From the NCBI GenBank assembly GCA_934486735.1, contig CAKSQL010000026.1, positions 1 through 41,796 on the forward strand: DNA of 41,796 nucleotides, written 5' to 3'. Under the pieces are notes generated by a model. It ran no database searches and had not been told where the DNA came from. It saw nothing but the letters and a program-made list of their open reading frames with translations. The stretch is from an uncultured Clostridia bacterium. Lineage in GTDB: Bacteria; Bacillota; Clostridia; UBA1381. Position 1 is the stretch's first letter; each line of letters opens with the position of its first letter. Positions 26,501-33,097 of the stretch are shown piece after piece. Position numbers and translations under genes: made by a program.

Positions 26501-26942
26501 CATGAAGGTCACATACTCGGCAAGCACGTTCAAAAACGGTCTGCCTGTTTGGATATTCACTGCCAATGCGCAGGCGAGATTCAAAATAGCGGATGTGCGT
26601 GTGTATGACGAGGCGGACGAGAACAAGACCAATCTTGTGGTCAACGGCAGCTTTGAGGAGGGACTGGAGTCAAAAATCAATTTCGGATATTCGGACGGCA
26701 TGTGCAGAATCGATATTCTCTCCAAAAAGAAAGCATATCCGATTATGGCAGCAATTGCAGTCTATGATTCGGAAAACCGGCTCAGTGATATCAAGGTGTA
26801 TAAGTATGATATAATGGCATCCGATGAAACGCAGAGCTTTGAAATACCGGTGAGCCTGCCCGGGGAGGGATATTCGAAATATGCATATCTTTGGAACGGC
26901 GAAACGCTCGAGCCGCTTGCGGATAAGACTGAAATAAAGTAA
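23538..26942 (+). CDS. Large secreted GH42-like glycosidase with C-terminal CBM-like domain
   Basis: A 1134-residue exported enzyme (signal peptide about 1-23). A helical segment at about 28-120 resembles residues 329-420 of the 17825 enzyme. A jelly roll (about 175-315, ending LNIIDNGDFE), a clan GH-A barrel (about 320-650) and a trimerisation-like domain (about 680-800) follow. SVLLSPHYIPDWFFTKYPEA is the early-barrel signature. Glu415 in LTNEA and Glu581 in VNSENH are the expected acid/base and nucleophile. A C-terminal CBM-like domain (about 875-1031, DIGSWTRVDSLNKDN) and the shared end domain (1035-1134) complete it. It lacks the CBM9-like front of its neighbour, so the two are domain-shuffled paralogues that may cut different linkages. 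Start follows ATGGGGG. Confidence 0.82.
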   Translation: MVKKISAFFAAALICASVGVSAAANDIFTPAETALSEFDTLTAQCNEKGLSADRQKANAEIARKFIEYGRYDLKKSNPDRAEYMRQKVETLVQTAVNETESILRLEKGMTIPRYDGGKITVDKENFKLSDGTKMFFGGYLIFSGEMDRMSDFKKFGNDYFTFEIGPASTMVKEDTFLPSWETTLAENMSITADENVFKDGKRSVKLSSSAAPTDGSYSELKQIISVKPNKKYRVSMWLKGENARGNFVYLNGDSGKKTLPTLTYDWKKVSYTVDSGDAARITLRFVCQNKTDALWIDSISVTEDGSDLNIIDNGDFETEWSENGFLVNNGAMNYIKSVLNEAKNNGLAVSVLLSPHYIPDWFFTKYPEAYGYQEGFLKGNVINETYKKFVGTHAKAVAEAVSEYTNIHSLILTNEAIYNTIYYTYGKQTFKDDFISWLREKYNCPNSEYVPDEMRTNWGSYAPAKWANVSMPAANAISANGRFWDWMEYNNHIFGDFHKFLADKVHEADSDIKVTTKLYDNSFSHDKLDYGTDVEDFYSLLDYNGFDGGMSYASSREGYLHIRMAEDLANSISDKPTVNSENHILPDDCTDYSDKHALVAGADLWQGFIHGRTASAAWVWRRHDTYAEYRNSIAYRPDLIANMSNKLMNANLYSDEIEKLQNQERHFYILYSRAALLYDQYSYMSACNNAYETLWSVGQRASFITERQIAAGKLPNDAVLIIPSVKNIEGCAAENIAAFGGRTVIIGNAPAKNEYNRAILLEFADAVTVADDIAEIRTAYEDCMGNIPYITVRDENGALVDMTDIRAAADGNGVIVNMCNNTWDTKQNLSVYYGKNKLGGGYDILNGAEVENTFDLTPFEPMLLKFSDDAAIVPTKSADIGSWTRVDSLNKDNMVYDTVNPVSDETYGSAIEAIKQSDRINDSRLGIRQDIPADKLVDGHNYVLEFKFKMEDVGVQYWIQAGFSSWESKYLTQPWSGHNAGMGWKNGSMKVTYSASTFKNGLPVWIFTANAQARFKIADVRVYDEADENKTNLVVNGSFEEGLESKINFGYSDGMCRIDILSKKKAYPIMAAIAVYDSENRLSDIKVYKYDIMASDETQSFEIPVSLPGEGYSKYAYLWNGETLEPLADKTEIK

Positions 26943-26943
26943 T

Positions 26944-27171
26944 CCGAACTCTGATTTTGAGAGAGAATCTCGGTGCGGAGAATACCAAAATTATACATTT
27001 AAGCTGATTGCGGCAAGCTATGACAAGAACGGTTATCTTTTGGACGTGCAGGTGTCGGATTCGTATGAGGTAAAAATCGATATCGCACAAAATGCCGCTG
27101 TTTTAAAAGGCTTTTTATGGAATGAACAGGGCTTAAAGCCGGCTGGCAGGAATGTCACCTATACGAGATAA
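26944..27171 (+). pseudogene. Relic C-terminal domain after the operon
   Basis: Immediately after the stop of the 23538 gene, in a different frame, 76 codons stay open and encode YTFKLIAASYDKNGYLLDVQ and later AAVLKGFLWNEQGLKPAG before a TAA at 27169-27171. This matches the ending domain type (beta strands, then a WN/WD-containing strand) found in three operon proteins. It has no start codon or ribosome site. It is probably the remnant of a further domain or gene lost by frameshift or deletion. Confidence 0.6.
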
Positions 27172-27181
27172 TCAGCTGATA

Positions 27182-27221
27182 TCCGGCAAAGAAAAATAGT
27201 CTCGGATTATTCTTTGCCGGA
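27182..27221. terminator. Perfect 12-bp hairpin between convergent genes
   Basis: TCCGGCAAAGAA (27182-27193) pairs with 27210-27221. The right arm overlaps the last codons of the minus-strand AraC gene. There is no clear T-run on either side, but its place between convergent units suggests a shared transcript end. Confidence 0.45.
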
Positions 27222-28022
27222 CGGCGGCACTAACTCCCTTCGATATTCGAGGGGAGTTTTTTTCGCGTCTGCCTTGAATACTCGGCAGAAGTATGAAAGA
27301 CTTGAAAATCCGCATGCGGAGGAGACCTCGCTTATTGTGAGAGACGTATCGGCAAGTGCGTTTTTCGCAAGCATAAGACGGGTTTTTAAGATATATTCCA
27401 TCGGAGTAAGTCCAATTGCTGCTTTGAATTTTCGGCAGAAATGGTATTTGCTCACATGCAGATTGCGGCAGAGTGTGTCAAGTGTAAGTGTGTGCGAAAT
27501 GTTCTCGTTTATGCAGCCGATTGCGCTTGTTATAAAATCGGACATCGGTGCGGTATGCTCGGCGGCATATAAGTCCAGTTCAATAAGCAGGTTTACATAG
27601 CAGCAGGCAAGACGGGCATAAAAATGCTCCGGATCCTCCTTTGCGCTGTCGGCGAGGGCAAAAATGTCCTCAACCTCCTTGTGCCGCTTTGGCGGAATCT
27701 CGGCATATACCGCCGCTTTTGGCGAAAAGCTTTTTAAAAAAGAGGGCGGCGTTAAAAATGCCGAAAGTATTTTAAGGCTCTCCTCGGGGGAAATAAAAAG
27801 CTTGCTTCGGACATAGCTTTCCGGGACGGTTGGCATGGTGTAGCGGTATTTTTCCGCACCGATAAAGCACAGCGAGCCGTTTCTCATCGGATAGATTTTA
27901 TCGTCGAGAACTATGCTGCCGCCGTCGGAGTTTATATATATAATCATGTTGTCGGCAGCGGTGTGCCACAGCTTGTACATGGGGTCTCTGCCGATTTCGC
28001 GGTAAATGATATTTTTATGCAT
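27207..28022 (-). CDS. AraC-family regulator divergent from nanA
   Basis: A 271-residue regulator. Residues about 15-90 form a cupin-like sensing domain (WHTAADNMIIYINSDGGSIV, YPMRNGSLCFIGAEKYRYT). The last ~105 residues are the AraC double HTH: LTLDTLCRNLHVSKYHFCRK and TISEVSSACGFSSLSYFCRV, ending KTPLEYRRE. Start preceded by CGGAGG. It is transcribed from a promoter facing away from nanA, 142 bases apart, so it most likely controls nanA and itself. The inducer may be a sialic acid or related sugar, which is inferred only from the neighbour. Confidence 0.9.
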   Translation of the reverse strand: MHKNIIYREIGRDPMYKLWHTAADNMIIYINSDGGSIVLDDKIYPMRNGSLCFIGAEKYRYTMPTVPESYVRSKLFISPEESLKILSAFLTPPSFLKSFSPKAAVYAEIPPKRHKEVEDIFALADSAKEDPEHFYARLACCYVNLLIELDLYAAEHTAPMSDFITSAIGCINENISHTLTLDTLCRNLHVSKYHFCRKFKAAIGLTPMEYILKTRLMLAKNALADTSLTISEVSSACGFSSLSYFCRVFKADAKKTPLEYRRELVPPSGKE

Positions 28023-28043
28023 GGTGATATCGCCTCCGTATTT

Positions 28044-28072
28044 ATTTTATCATATATTATGAAAAAAAGCAA
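28044..28072 (-). promoter_or_regulatory. Promoter of the AraC gene divergent from nanA
   Basis: On the minus strand, TTGCTT (28072-28067), 17-bp spacer, TAAAAT (28049-28044). The -35 coincides with one of the two AAGCAA elements spaced 21 bp, which would fit self-repression. Confidence 0.55.
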
Positions 28073-28093
28073 CCACAGTAAAAAATTAAGCAA
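28067..28093 (+). promoter_or_regulatory. Possible AraC direct-repeat operator upstream of nanA
   Basis: AAGCAA occurs at 28067-28072 and 28088-28093, exactly 21 bp apart, the usual spacing of AraC half-sites. The only -10-like element for nanA is TAAAAT (28125-28130), with a poor TTTATT -35 (28102-28107), as expected of an activator-dependent promoter. The repeat is short, so confidence is limited. Confidence 0.4.
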
Positions 28094-28164
28094 TATATGA
28101 CTTTATTTTGCGTGATTGTTGTGATAAAATGTAATAAATGATAAAGATACGGAGGAATATATAA

Positions 28165-29037
28165 ATGAATAAAGGTATTTTTACGGCGCTTTTGACGCCG
28201 TTTGACAAGAATGACAAAATCAACGAAAAGGCGCTTAAGCAGCTTATAAAATTCAATATCGATATGGGCGTAAGCGGATTTTATGTCGGCGGCAGCACCG
28301 GCGAGGCTTTTTTAATGTCGGCGGATGAGAGAAAATATGTGCTCGATATTGTAAAGGCTGCGGCAGGGGATAAAACGCTGATAGCGCACATAGGCGCGCT
28401 TGATGAAAATGATGCAAGGGCACTCGGACAGCATGCGAAAGAGCTGGGATATGACATGGTTTCATCGGTAACGCCGTTTTATTATCAGTTCACTGCGGCG
28501 GAGATAAAGGAATATTACAGCCGCCTGGCAGACGCGGCAGGACTCCCGATGCTGGTCTATTATCTGCCTGCGATGTCCGGAGTGAGCATGAACTCGGGCG
28601 AGCTTAAGAGCTTTTTGGAGGATGAGAGATTCGCCGGAATAAAATTCACATCGAATGACTTTTTCACGCTTGAAAGGTGCAGAGCGGCATTTCCGGATAA
28701 GGTGATTTTCAACGGATATGACGAAATGTTCATGTCGGGACTTGCTATGGGTGCGGACGGAGCAATCGGCAGCACGTATAATTTTATGGCTGATAAATTT
28801 GTTGAGATTAACAGATTGTTCGGCGAGGGCAAAATCGATGAGGCGAGAAAAATTCAAAATGAAGCTAATGATATAATTTCGATTCTCTGCCGCATTGGGG
28901 TAATGAAAGCGGAAAAGGAAATTTTGAATCAACGGGGCATGGATTTCGGAGGATGCCGACACCCGTTCGGCGAGCTTGGCAGTGAGGAAAAAGAGATTAT
29001 AAGGAAAGAGATAATGCCGAAACTGGGGAGAAGATAA
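28165..29037 (+). CDS. nanA: N-acetylneuraminate lyase (DHDPS/NAL family)
   Basis: A 290-residue cytoplasmic class I aldolase predicted to split N-acetylneuraminate into N-acetylmannosamine and pyruvate. GGSTGE (42-47) is the carboxylate-binding loop. Tyr133 in YLPAMSG and the Schiff-base lysine Lys160 in GIKFTSNDF are in place. YLPAMSG and NGYDEMF favour the NAL branch over dihydrodipicolinate synthase. Length is normal. GGAGGAATATATAA precedes the ATG. No other nan gene (nanE, nanK, transporter) lies nearby, so the pathway must be completed elsewhere. A related keto-sugar-acid aldolase activity cannot be excluded. Confidence 0.85.
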   Translation: MNKGIFTALLTPFDKNDKINEKALKQLIKFNIDMGVSGFYVGGSTGEAFLMSADERKYVLDIVKAAAGDKTLIAHIGALDENDARALGQHAKELGYDMVSSVTPFYYQFTAAEIKEYYSRLADAAGLPMLVYYLPAMSGVSMNSGELKSFLEDERFAGIKFTSNDFFTLERCRAAFPDKVIFNGYDEMFMSGLAMGADGAIGSTYNFMADKFVEINRLFGEGKIDEARKIQNEANDIISILCRIGVMKAEKEILNQRGMDFGGCRHPFGELGSEEKEIIRKEIMPKLGRR

Positions 29038-29079
29038 AAAAACAGGCAATGCAATTTTAAAGTGCATTGCCTGTTTTTT
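29037..29079 (+). terminator. Intrinsic terminator of nanA
   Basis: A perfect 17-bp stem, 29037-29053 with 29063-29079 (left arm AAAAAACAGGCAATGCA), ending in TTTTTT. It overlaps the last base of the nanA stop codon. Confidence 0.92.
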
Positions 29080-29120
29080 AAGGTTTTGTGTAAAATGACA
29101 ATTAAAAAATGCTTTTGCTC

Positions 29121-29138
29121 TCATACCCTCGGGTATGA
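29121..29138 (-). terminator. Hairpin downstream of the XkdX-like gene
   Basis: TCATACC/GGTATGA with a CTCG loop. On the minus strand it lies eight bases past the stop of the XkdX-like gene and is followed about ten bases later by a T-run. It probably ends the fibre transcript. Confidence 0.5.
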
Positions 29139-29146
29139 CCTTATTT

Positions 29147-29356
29147 TTATACAGCGTCGGAAGACGTGTCCGGCTCTGCGGTCTCTTCCTGCGGAGCGTT
29201 TTTCGCGTTAATCAGCTCCTGCAATTCCGCTAAATCATCTTCGGTAAATACGCCTTTTTCGTAATAGCCGTTGGCGTTTAATATGACCTGATAGTCCTGC
29301 ATTTTTCCGACTGCGTTTCTGAATCCCTGCATTAAAAATTCTCTGTAGTTAAACAT
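29147..29356 (-). CDS. XkdX-like small phage-type protein
   Basis: A 69-residue protein resembling the XkdX family of small proteins found after tail-fibre or baseplate genes in Firmicutes phages and PBSX-like elements (FRNAVGKMQDYQVILNANG, YYEKGVFTEDDLAELQELI). The role of the family is not established. Its ATG shares a base with the stop codon of the fibre gene (TAATG) and GGAGG lies just upstream, so the two are translationally coupled. The acidic C-terminus (PQEETAEPDTSSD) is not conserved in what I recall. No other phage gene is near. Confidence 0.75.
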   Translation of the reverse strand: MFNYREFLMQGFRNAVGKMQDYQVILNANGYYEKGVFTEDDLAELQELINAKNAPQEETAEPDTSSDAV

Positions 29357-31431
29357 TATACATTGCCTCCGTTTGATAATATTGCGGCTTTTATCTCCGC
29401 GATTACTTTGTTTATGTCCTGATAATATTCAAGGTCTATTTTTGACGGTGCTGTTTCCGTTCCTGCCGCCATACTGACTATCTCACCGTCCGGCAGTGAA
29501 AAATCTGCCGCCGATATACTTTCTTCTGTGGGTGTACTAAGCACATAATCGACAATCAGCGGTGTGCCTGCTGTCTTTTGAGCGGTTAAAAATGCTTTAA
29601 ATTCAGCAGCTGTCGACCAAAGAACATTGCTTGGCTGCTGATACAATCTCAAAACATTTGTAACCGGTCTTAAATATGGCGTAGTGCTTGAATCCTTTCT
29701 GTTTTCGTCCAAAAAGTGCGTTGAAACGCAATAGGCTGAACTTGCCAAACCAGGTACAGATACATGCAGCAAATGGTCACTATCACGGTAATTCCACGCT
29801 TCACTGCCGTTAAATGTTTGCTCTTTAATATATCTGACAACCTTTTGAGTTTTGAAGTCGATATAGTCCGCTGAGTTTCCGACCTTTCGCAATGGCGCAT
29901 TCAGATAGATGTGAGTTGTCAGCACTCCGCCGACATACAGCGGTATATCGTATTTCCCGTAATACTCGCTTGCGGTGTCTGTCACCAAATCGCCGACCGA
30001 TTGGATGTCAATAGGTGTTTCGGTTGTTGGTGTACCGTTTTGAACCGAGTTGCCGTATATCATGTAGTCAAGCACGTTTTCGCCGCCTAAATGGTCGGTT
30101 ACCGTCATCGGATACCCCGAAACGGTTGTGTGCGGTACAGACACGGATTTATCGGCTTTGGTCGGCATTCGGTCGTCTAGGATATGACCGTCCGCGTTCA
30201 TAAGCATATAATCGTATACTTTCAATGTTTTGTCATTGAAATTCTGACCTTCACCTAATTGAATGCAATCTAATGCCACTGATTTGGCATTTTTTCCGCC
30301 TGCAAATCCTTTAAGTGCTTCTGTATTTTCACCGATAGCGCCACCACCAAGTGATGCTTGCGCTCCTTTACCAATAGCGCCACTACCGAGTGCTGCTTGC
30401 GCTCCATCACCGACAGCGCCACCGTCACCACTTTGGGCATTGTTTCCAACAGCACCACCTGCGCCTGCGCTTGCTCCTGCGCCAACAGCAGCGCCTGTGA
30501 GTGCACTACTGTTTGTACCGCTCTCAAAACCACCTGAAAGGTTTGCTTTATCTGCTTTTTTATTCAATTCGGTGTTCATCTCTGTTTTTGTGTATACACT
30601 GCCTGCGTCAGCCTTTTTGCTGAGTTCCGTATCTGCCTCTGATTTTGTATACACACTGTCAGCATCGGCTTTTTTGTCAAGCTCCGTCTTGACACCGCCG
30701 CTTTTAACAGGGTTATTGCTGTTCTCTGTCGGTGTGTCGTCAAATGTGAGTGTGTCCTGCTTGCCTGAAATCTTGCTGTCCAAATCTGCCGAAATAGCTT
30801 CAACGTCCGCAGCCGTCCAGTAATCTGTGCCGCGGACGGGAGTATAGCCGTCATCGCCGGTATCACCCTTATCGCCTTTATCACCCTTTTCGCCTTGGAT
30901 TCCTTGAATGCCTTGCTCGCCTTTGTCACCCTTGACGCCTTGAATACCTTGTATACCCTGCTCACCTTGAACACCGCGCGACGGCAGACCGGTATCGACA
31001 TATTTCTTCTCGGCGGCATCCCATGCAAGCCAGTTCCCATCTGACGCAATTTTTGGCACAGCGTTTTTAAGCGCTGCCGAGACCGATGTGAGATATTGCT
31101 CCCAAACATCGGATTCGGGAATTGCCGGATTTGTCGTCTGGGCGCTGTACGCTCCGGAAATCACGATAACTCTGCACCAGTTGGTGGAAATTCGCTTGTT
31201 CGAATCGGCATCACTGCCATAGACTCCGATTTCGAACATTTCACCGGAGTCTATCACCTCGGTCGGAACATAACATTCCTCATCGGCAATTAAAACAGGA
31301 CCGACTACAGTGTCTCCGTTTTTGAAAAGTGCAAAAAGACTCAGTCCGTTCCAATCCTCGTCAAATGAAAAGCTGCATTTGTAATAATTAAGTGTGCCTG
31401 TGTTCGCCTGTTCCATTCCGCAGGAAAGCAT
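29356..31431 (-). CDS. Phage-type fibre protein with collagen-like and YadA-like repeats
   Basis: A trimeric-fibre architecture of 691 residues from the ATG at 31431 (AAAAGGAG upstream). Order: N-terminal beta domain like phage baseplate/fibre adaptors (YYKCSFSFDEDWNGLSLFAL), a collagen-like Gly-X-X stretch of about 14 triplets (GEQGIQGIQGVKGDKGEQG), two heptad-like repeats (SVYTKSEADTELSKKADA), a YadA-head-like region of Ala/Gly repeats (GDGAQAALGSGAIGKGAQA), and a C-terminal beta domain of the kind found in phage minor structural proteins (GNSVQNGTPTTETPIDIQS). The open frame extends upstream and homologous domains seem to start earlier, so a non-standard ATT start at 31461 is possible. It binds or builds an extracellular fibre; host or phage use is unresolved. 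Confidence 0.8.
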   Translation of the reverse strand: MLSCGMEQANTGTLNYYKCSFSFDEDWNGLSLFALFKNGDTVVGPVLIADEECYVPTEVIDSGEMFEIGVYGSDADSNKRISTNWCRVIVISGAYSAQTTNPAIPESDVWEQYLTSVSAALKNAVPKIASDGNWLAWDAAEKKYVDTGLPSRGVQGEQGIQGIQGVKGDKGEQGIQGIQGEKGDKGDKGDTGDDGYTPVRGTDYWTAADVEAISADLDSKISGKQDTLTFDDTPTENSNNPVKSGGVKTELDKKADADSVYTKSEADTELSKKADAGSVYTKTEMNTELNKKADKANLSGGFESGTNSSALTGAAVGAGASAGAGGAVGNNAQSGDGGAVGDGAQAALGSGAIGKGAQASLGGGAIGENTEALKGFAGGKNAKSVALDCIQLGEGQNFNDKTLKVYDYMLMNADGHILDDRMPTKADKSVSVPHTTVSGYPMTVTDHLGGENVLDYMIYGNSVQNGTPTTETPIDIQSVGDLVTDTASEYYGKYDIPLYVGGVLTTHIYLNAPLRKVGNSADYIDFKTQKVVRYIKEQTFNGSEAWNYRDSDHLLHVSVPGLASSAYCVSTHFLDENRKDSSTTPYLRPVTNVLRLYQQPSNVLWSTAAEFKAFLTAQKTAGTPLIVDYVLSTPTEESISAADFSLPDGEIVSMAAGTETAPSKIDLEYYQDINKVIAEIKAAILSNGGNV

Positions 31432-31477
31432 TTTGTCTCCTTTTACTGTAAACTTAAAAATAAAAATTCCTCCTTGC

Positions 31478-31493
31478 AATTTTGCGCAAAATT
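31478..31493. promoter_or_regulatory. 16-bp perfect palindrome in the fibre gene leader
   Basis: AATTTTGCGCAAAATT, lying between the promoter start region and the AAGGAGG (minus strand, 31475-31469). It could be a repressor site or, as RNA, a hairpin next to the ribosome site. Confidence 0.5.
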
Positions 31494-31519
31494 AATAATC
31501 AGCTCGAACCTATGTTTGC

Positions 31520-31548
31520 ATTATACCACAAAAATCATGATTTGTCAA
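31520..31548 (-). promoter_or_regulatory. Perfect consensus promoter of the fibre unit
   Basis: On the minus strand, TTGACA (31548-31543), 17-bp spacer, TATAAT (31525-31520). It gives the two-gene fibre unit its own strong promoter, independent of the MATE gene upstream. Confidence 0.88.
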
Positions 31549-31579
31549 TAGAAATTTCAAAAAAACTGAAAAAATATAA

Positions 31580-31608
31580 AAATAGCATGAATTATTTTCA
31601 TGCTATTT
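31580..31608 (-). terminator. Terminator of the MATE gene
   Basis: AAATAGCATGAA (31580-31591) pairs fully with 31597-31608. On the minus strand it lies 14 bases after the stop and is followed by a T-rich run. Confidence 0.85.
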
Positions 31609-31622
31609 GAAATTTAAACTTT

Positions 31623-32954
31623 TTAAATAAGTGATTTTTTCCAGGCTCCGGATAAATAAATCCCGGCGGTAATGACGGCTTCAAAAATCCAGGAAAGCAC
31701 CATCGCGAGGTAAATGCCGCCGATTCCCTGCATCGGAGTGAAAATCCACGAAAAAACGATTCGCGAAGCGCCGCCGAGACAGGTCACGACGAGCAAAAAT
31801 CCCATAGCTCCGACTCCGCGATAAAATGCGTGAAACAGGTTGTTTACAAGATTAAATACTATAAACGGGAGATAGTACCGTACAAATATTATCGAAAAAT
31901 TGAGCGCATCACCGGAGTATCTGTCGGGGAAGAAGGATGCGCATATTTTGTGCGCAAAACTCATGCAAAGCACAAGAACAGGGAGCAAAAACAGGTTGGC
32001 TTGCAAAAATCCTACGCGCACGCCCCGATTTAATTGATCGAGCTTGCCTGCTCCGACGCACTGGGCAGTGTATGTGCTCAGCGCCTTTGATGAATTTTGA
32101 TATATATTGGAGTTTATCGAGTATATTTTAAGTATTACCGAGTATGCAGCGGTTGCGCTTGCCGAAATCCCGTTTACCAGCGGCGATATAATGAACGAAG
32201 TGAAGTACATAGCCGATTGCTGGAAGATACAGGGCAGTGAAAAGCGCATTGCTCTTTTTACGGAGACAATGTCGAAAAAGCTGTCCTTTTTGGAGAGTTT
32301 AAGTTCACGAAAGCACTTTTTCAGCTTGAAGAAATAGCAGGCGTCAACCACAAAAGCCGAAAGCACAGAAGAAAGTGCAAGTCCGGCAACGCCAAGTTTA
32401 AAAACGGTTACCGAGATTATATTGCCGCTGATATTCAATATGGTGGAGATGATTGACATTTTCAGCGGATATGCGCTTATTCCGACAGCGTTCATGATAT
32501 GCACAAAACAGTTTGTGAATATCATAAAAACAAGCCCGGCTGTGTATATCGAATAATAGATTGCGGCGTCGGCGGACAGTGCTTCATCGACCTTTAAAAA
32601 TGCAAAAACGGGCTTTGTGAAAATAATCGCGATGACTGATAATACCACGATTGCAATTGCCATAACAATGCAGTTGCTGCATATCGATACGCGCATTTGC
32701 CTGTAGTCCTTTGCTCCGAAAAGGCGTGCGAAAAATATGGACGAACCGGCGGAAAAGCCCCAGAAAATTCCCGACAAAAACTCGGTGAACGAATAGGTTG
32801 AGCCGATTGCGGCAATGCCCTCCGAACCTAAGAATTTTCCTGCAATCATCGTGTCGATTATTCCATATGCCTGCGACAGCAGTCCGGACAAAACCAGCGG
32901 TATCGCAAAGACAATAAAGGTTTTGTAAATGTTCCCGTTTGTTAAATCTTTCAT
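31623..32954 (-). CDS. MATE-family efflux transporter
   Basis: A 443-residue membrane protein of the MATE family, expected to have twelve transmembrane helices and to export small cationic or drug-like molecules using a sodium or proton gradient. The first helix region reads VFAIPLVLSGLLSQAYGIID followed by TMIAGKFLGSEGIAAIGSTY, the family signature, with an internal repeat after about residue 230. The ATG at 32954 was preferred to an in-frame start at 33038 because it follows AGAAAGG and because the longer version would cover the promoter. It is divergent from the DeoR gene and shares overlapping promoters with it, so DeoR probably controls it. Confidence 0.9.
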   Translation of the reverse strand: MKDLTNGNIYKTFIVFAIPLVLSGLLSQAYGIIDTMIAGKFLGSEGIAAIGSTYSFTEFLSGIFWGFSAGSSIFFARLFGAKDYRQMRVSICSNCIVMAIAIVVLSVIAIIFTKPVFAFLKVDEALSADAAIYYSIYTAGLVFMIFTNCFVHIMNAVGISAYPLKMSIISTILNISGNIISVTVFKLGVAGLALSSVLSAFVVDACYFFKLKKCFRELKLSKKDSFFDIVSVKRAMRFSLPCIFQQSAMYFTSFIISPLVNGISASATAAYSVILKIYSINSNIYQNSSKALSTYTAQCVGAGKLDQLNRGVRVGFLQANLFLLPVLVLCMSFAHKICASFFPDRYSGDALNFSIIFVRYYLPFIVFNLVNNLFHAFYRGVGAMGFLLVVTCLGGASRIVFSWIFTPMQGIGGIYLAMVLSWIFEAVITAGIYLSGAWKKSLI

Positions 32955-32982
32955 TTCGGCAGCCTTTCTTTTTAAAATTATC

Positions 32983-33011
32983 TTGAAAATTGATTGAAAA
33001 TCATGTATAAT
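32983..33011 (+). promoter_or_regulatory. Promoter of the DeoR gene
   Basis: TTGAAA (32983-32988), 17-bp spacer, TATAAT (33006-33011). Its -10 overlaps that of the divergent MATE promoter by two bases, so polymerase cannot occupy both at once. Confidence 0.75.
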
Positions 33012-33038
33012 TATAGTATAATTATCAACAAAAATCAA
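33010..33038 (-). promoter_or_regulatory. Promoter of the MATE gene
   Basis: On the minus strand, TTGATT (33038-33033), 17-bp spacer, TATAAT (33015-33010). An 11-base tandem repeat, GTATAATTAT(A/C) at 33005-33015 and 33016-33026, overlies both -10 boxes and may be the DeoR site. Confidence 0.75.
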
Positions 33039-33097
33039 GTACGTTTAAAATTATGAACATTTCTCAACAATTCTTAAATCGGGAAGGGGATTTTTAC

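Noticed and set aside
29138..29156. Prophage at the fibre genes
   Set aside because: Only a fibre and an XkdX-like gene are present, with own promoter and terminators; no integrase, capsid, portal or lysis gene is found, so a prophage is not claimed.
30270..30823. Open frames on both strands opposite the fibre gene
   Set aside because: They are by-products of the low-complexity collagen and Ala/Gly repeats and lack starts with ribosome sites.
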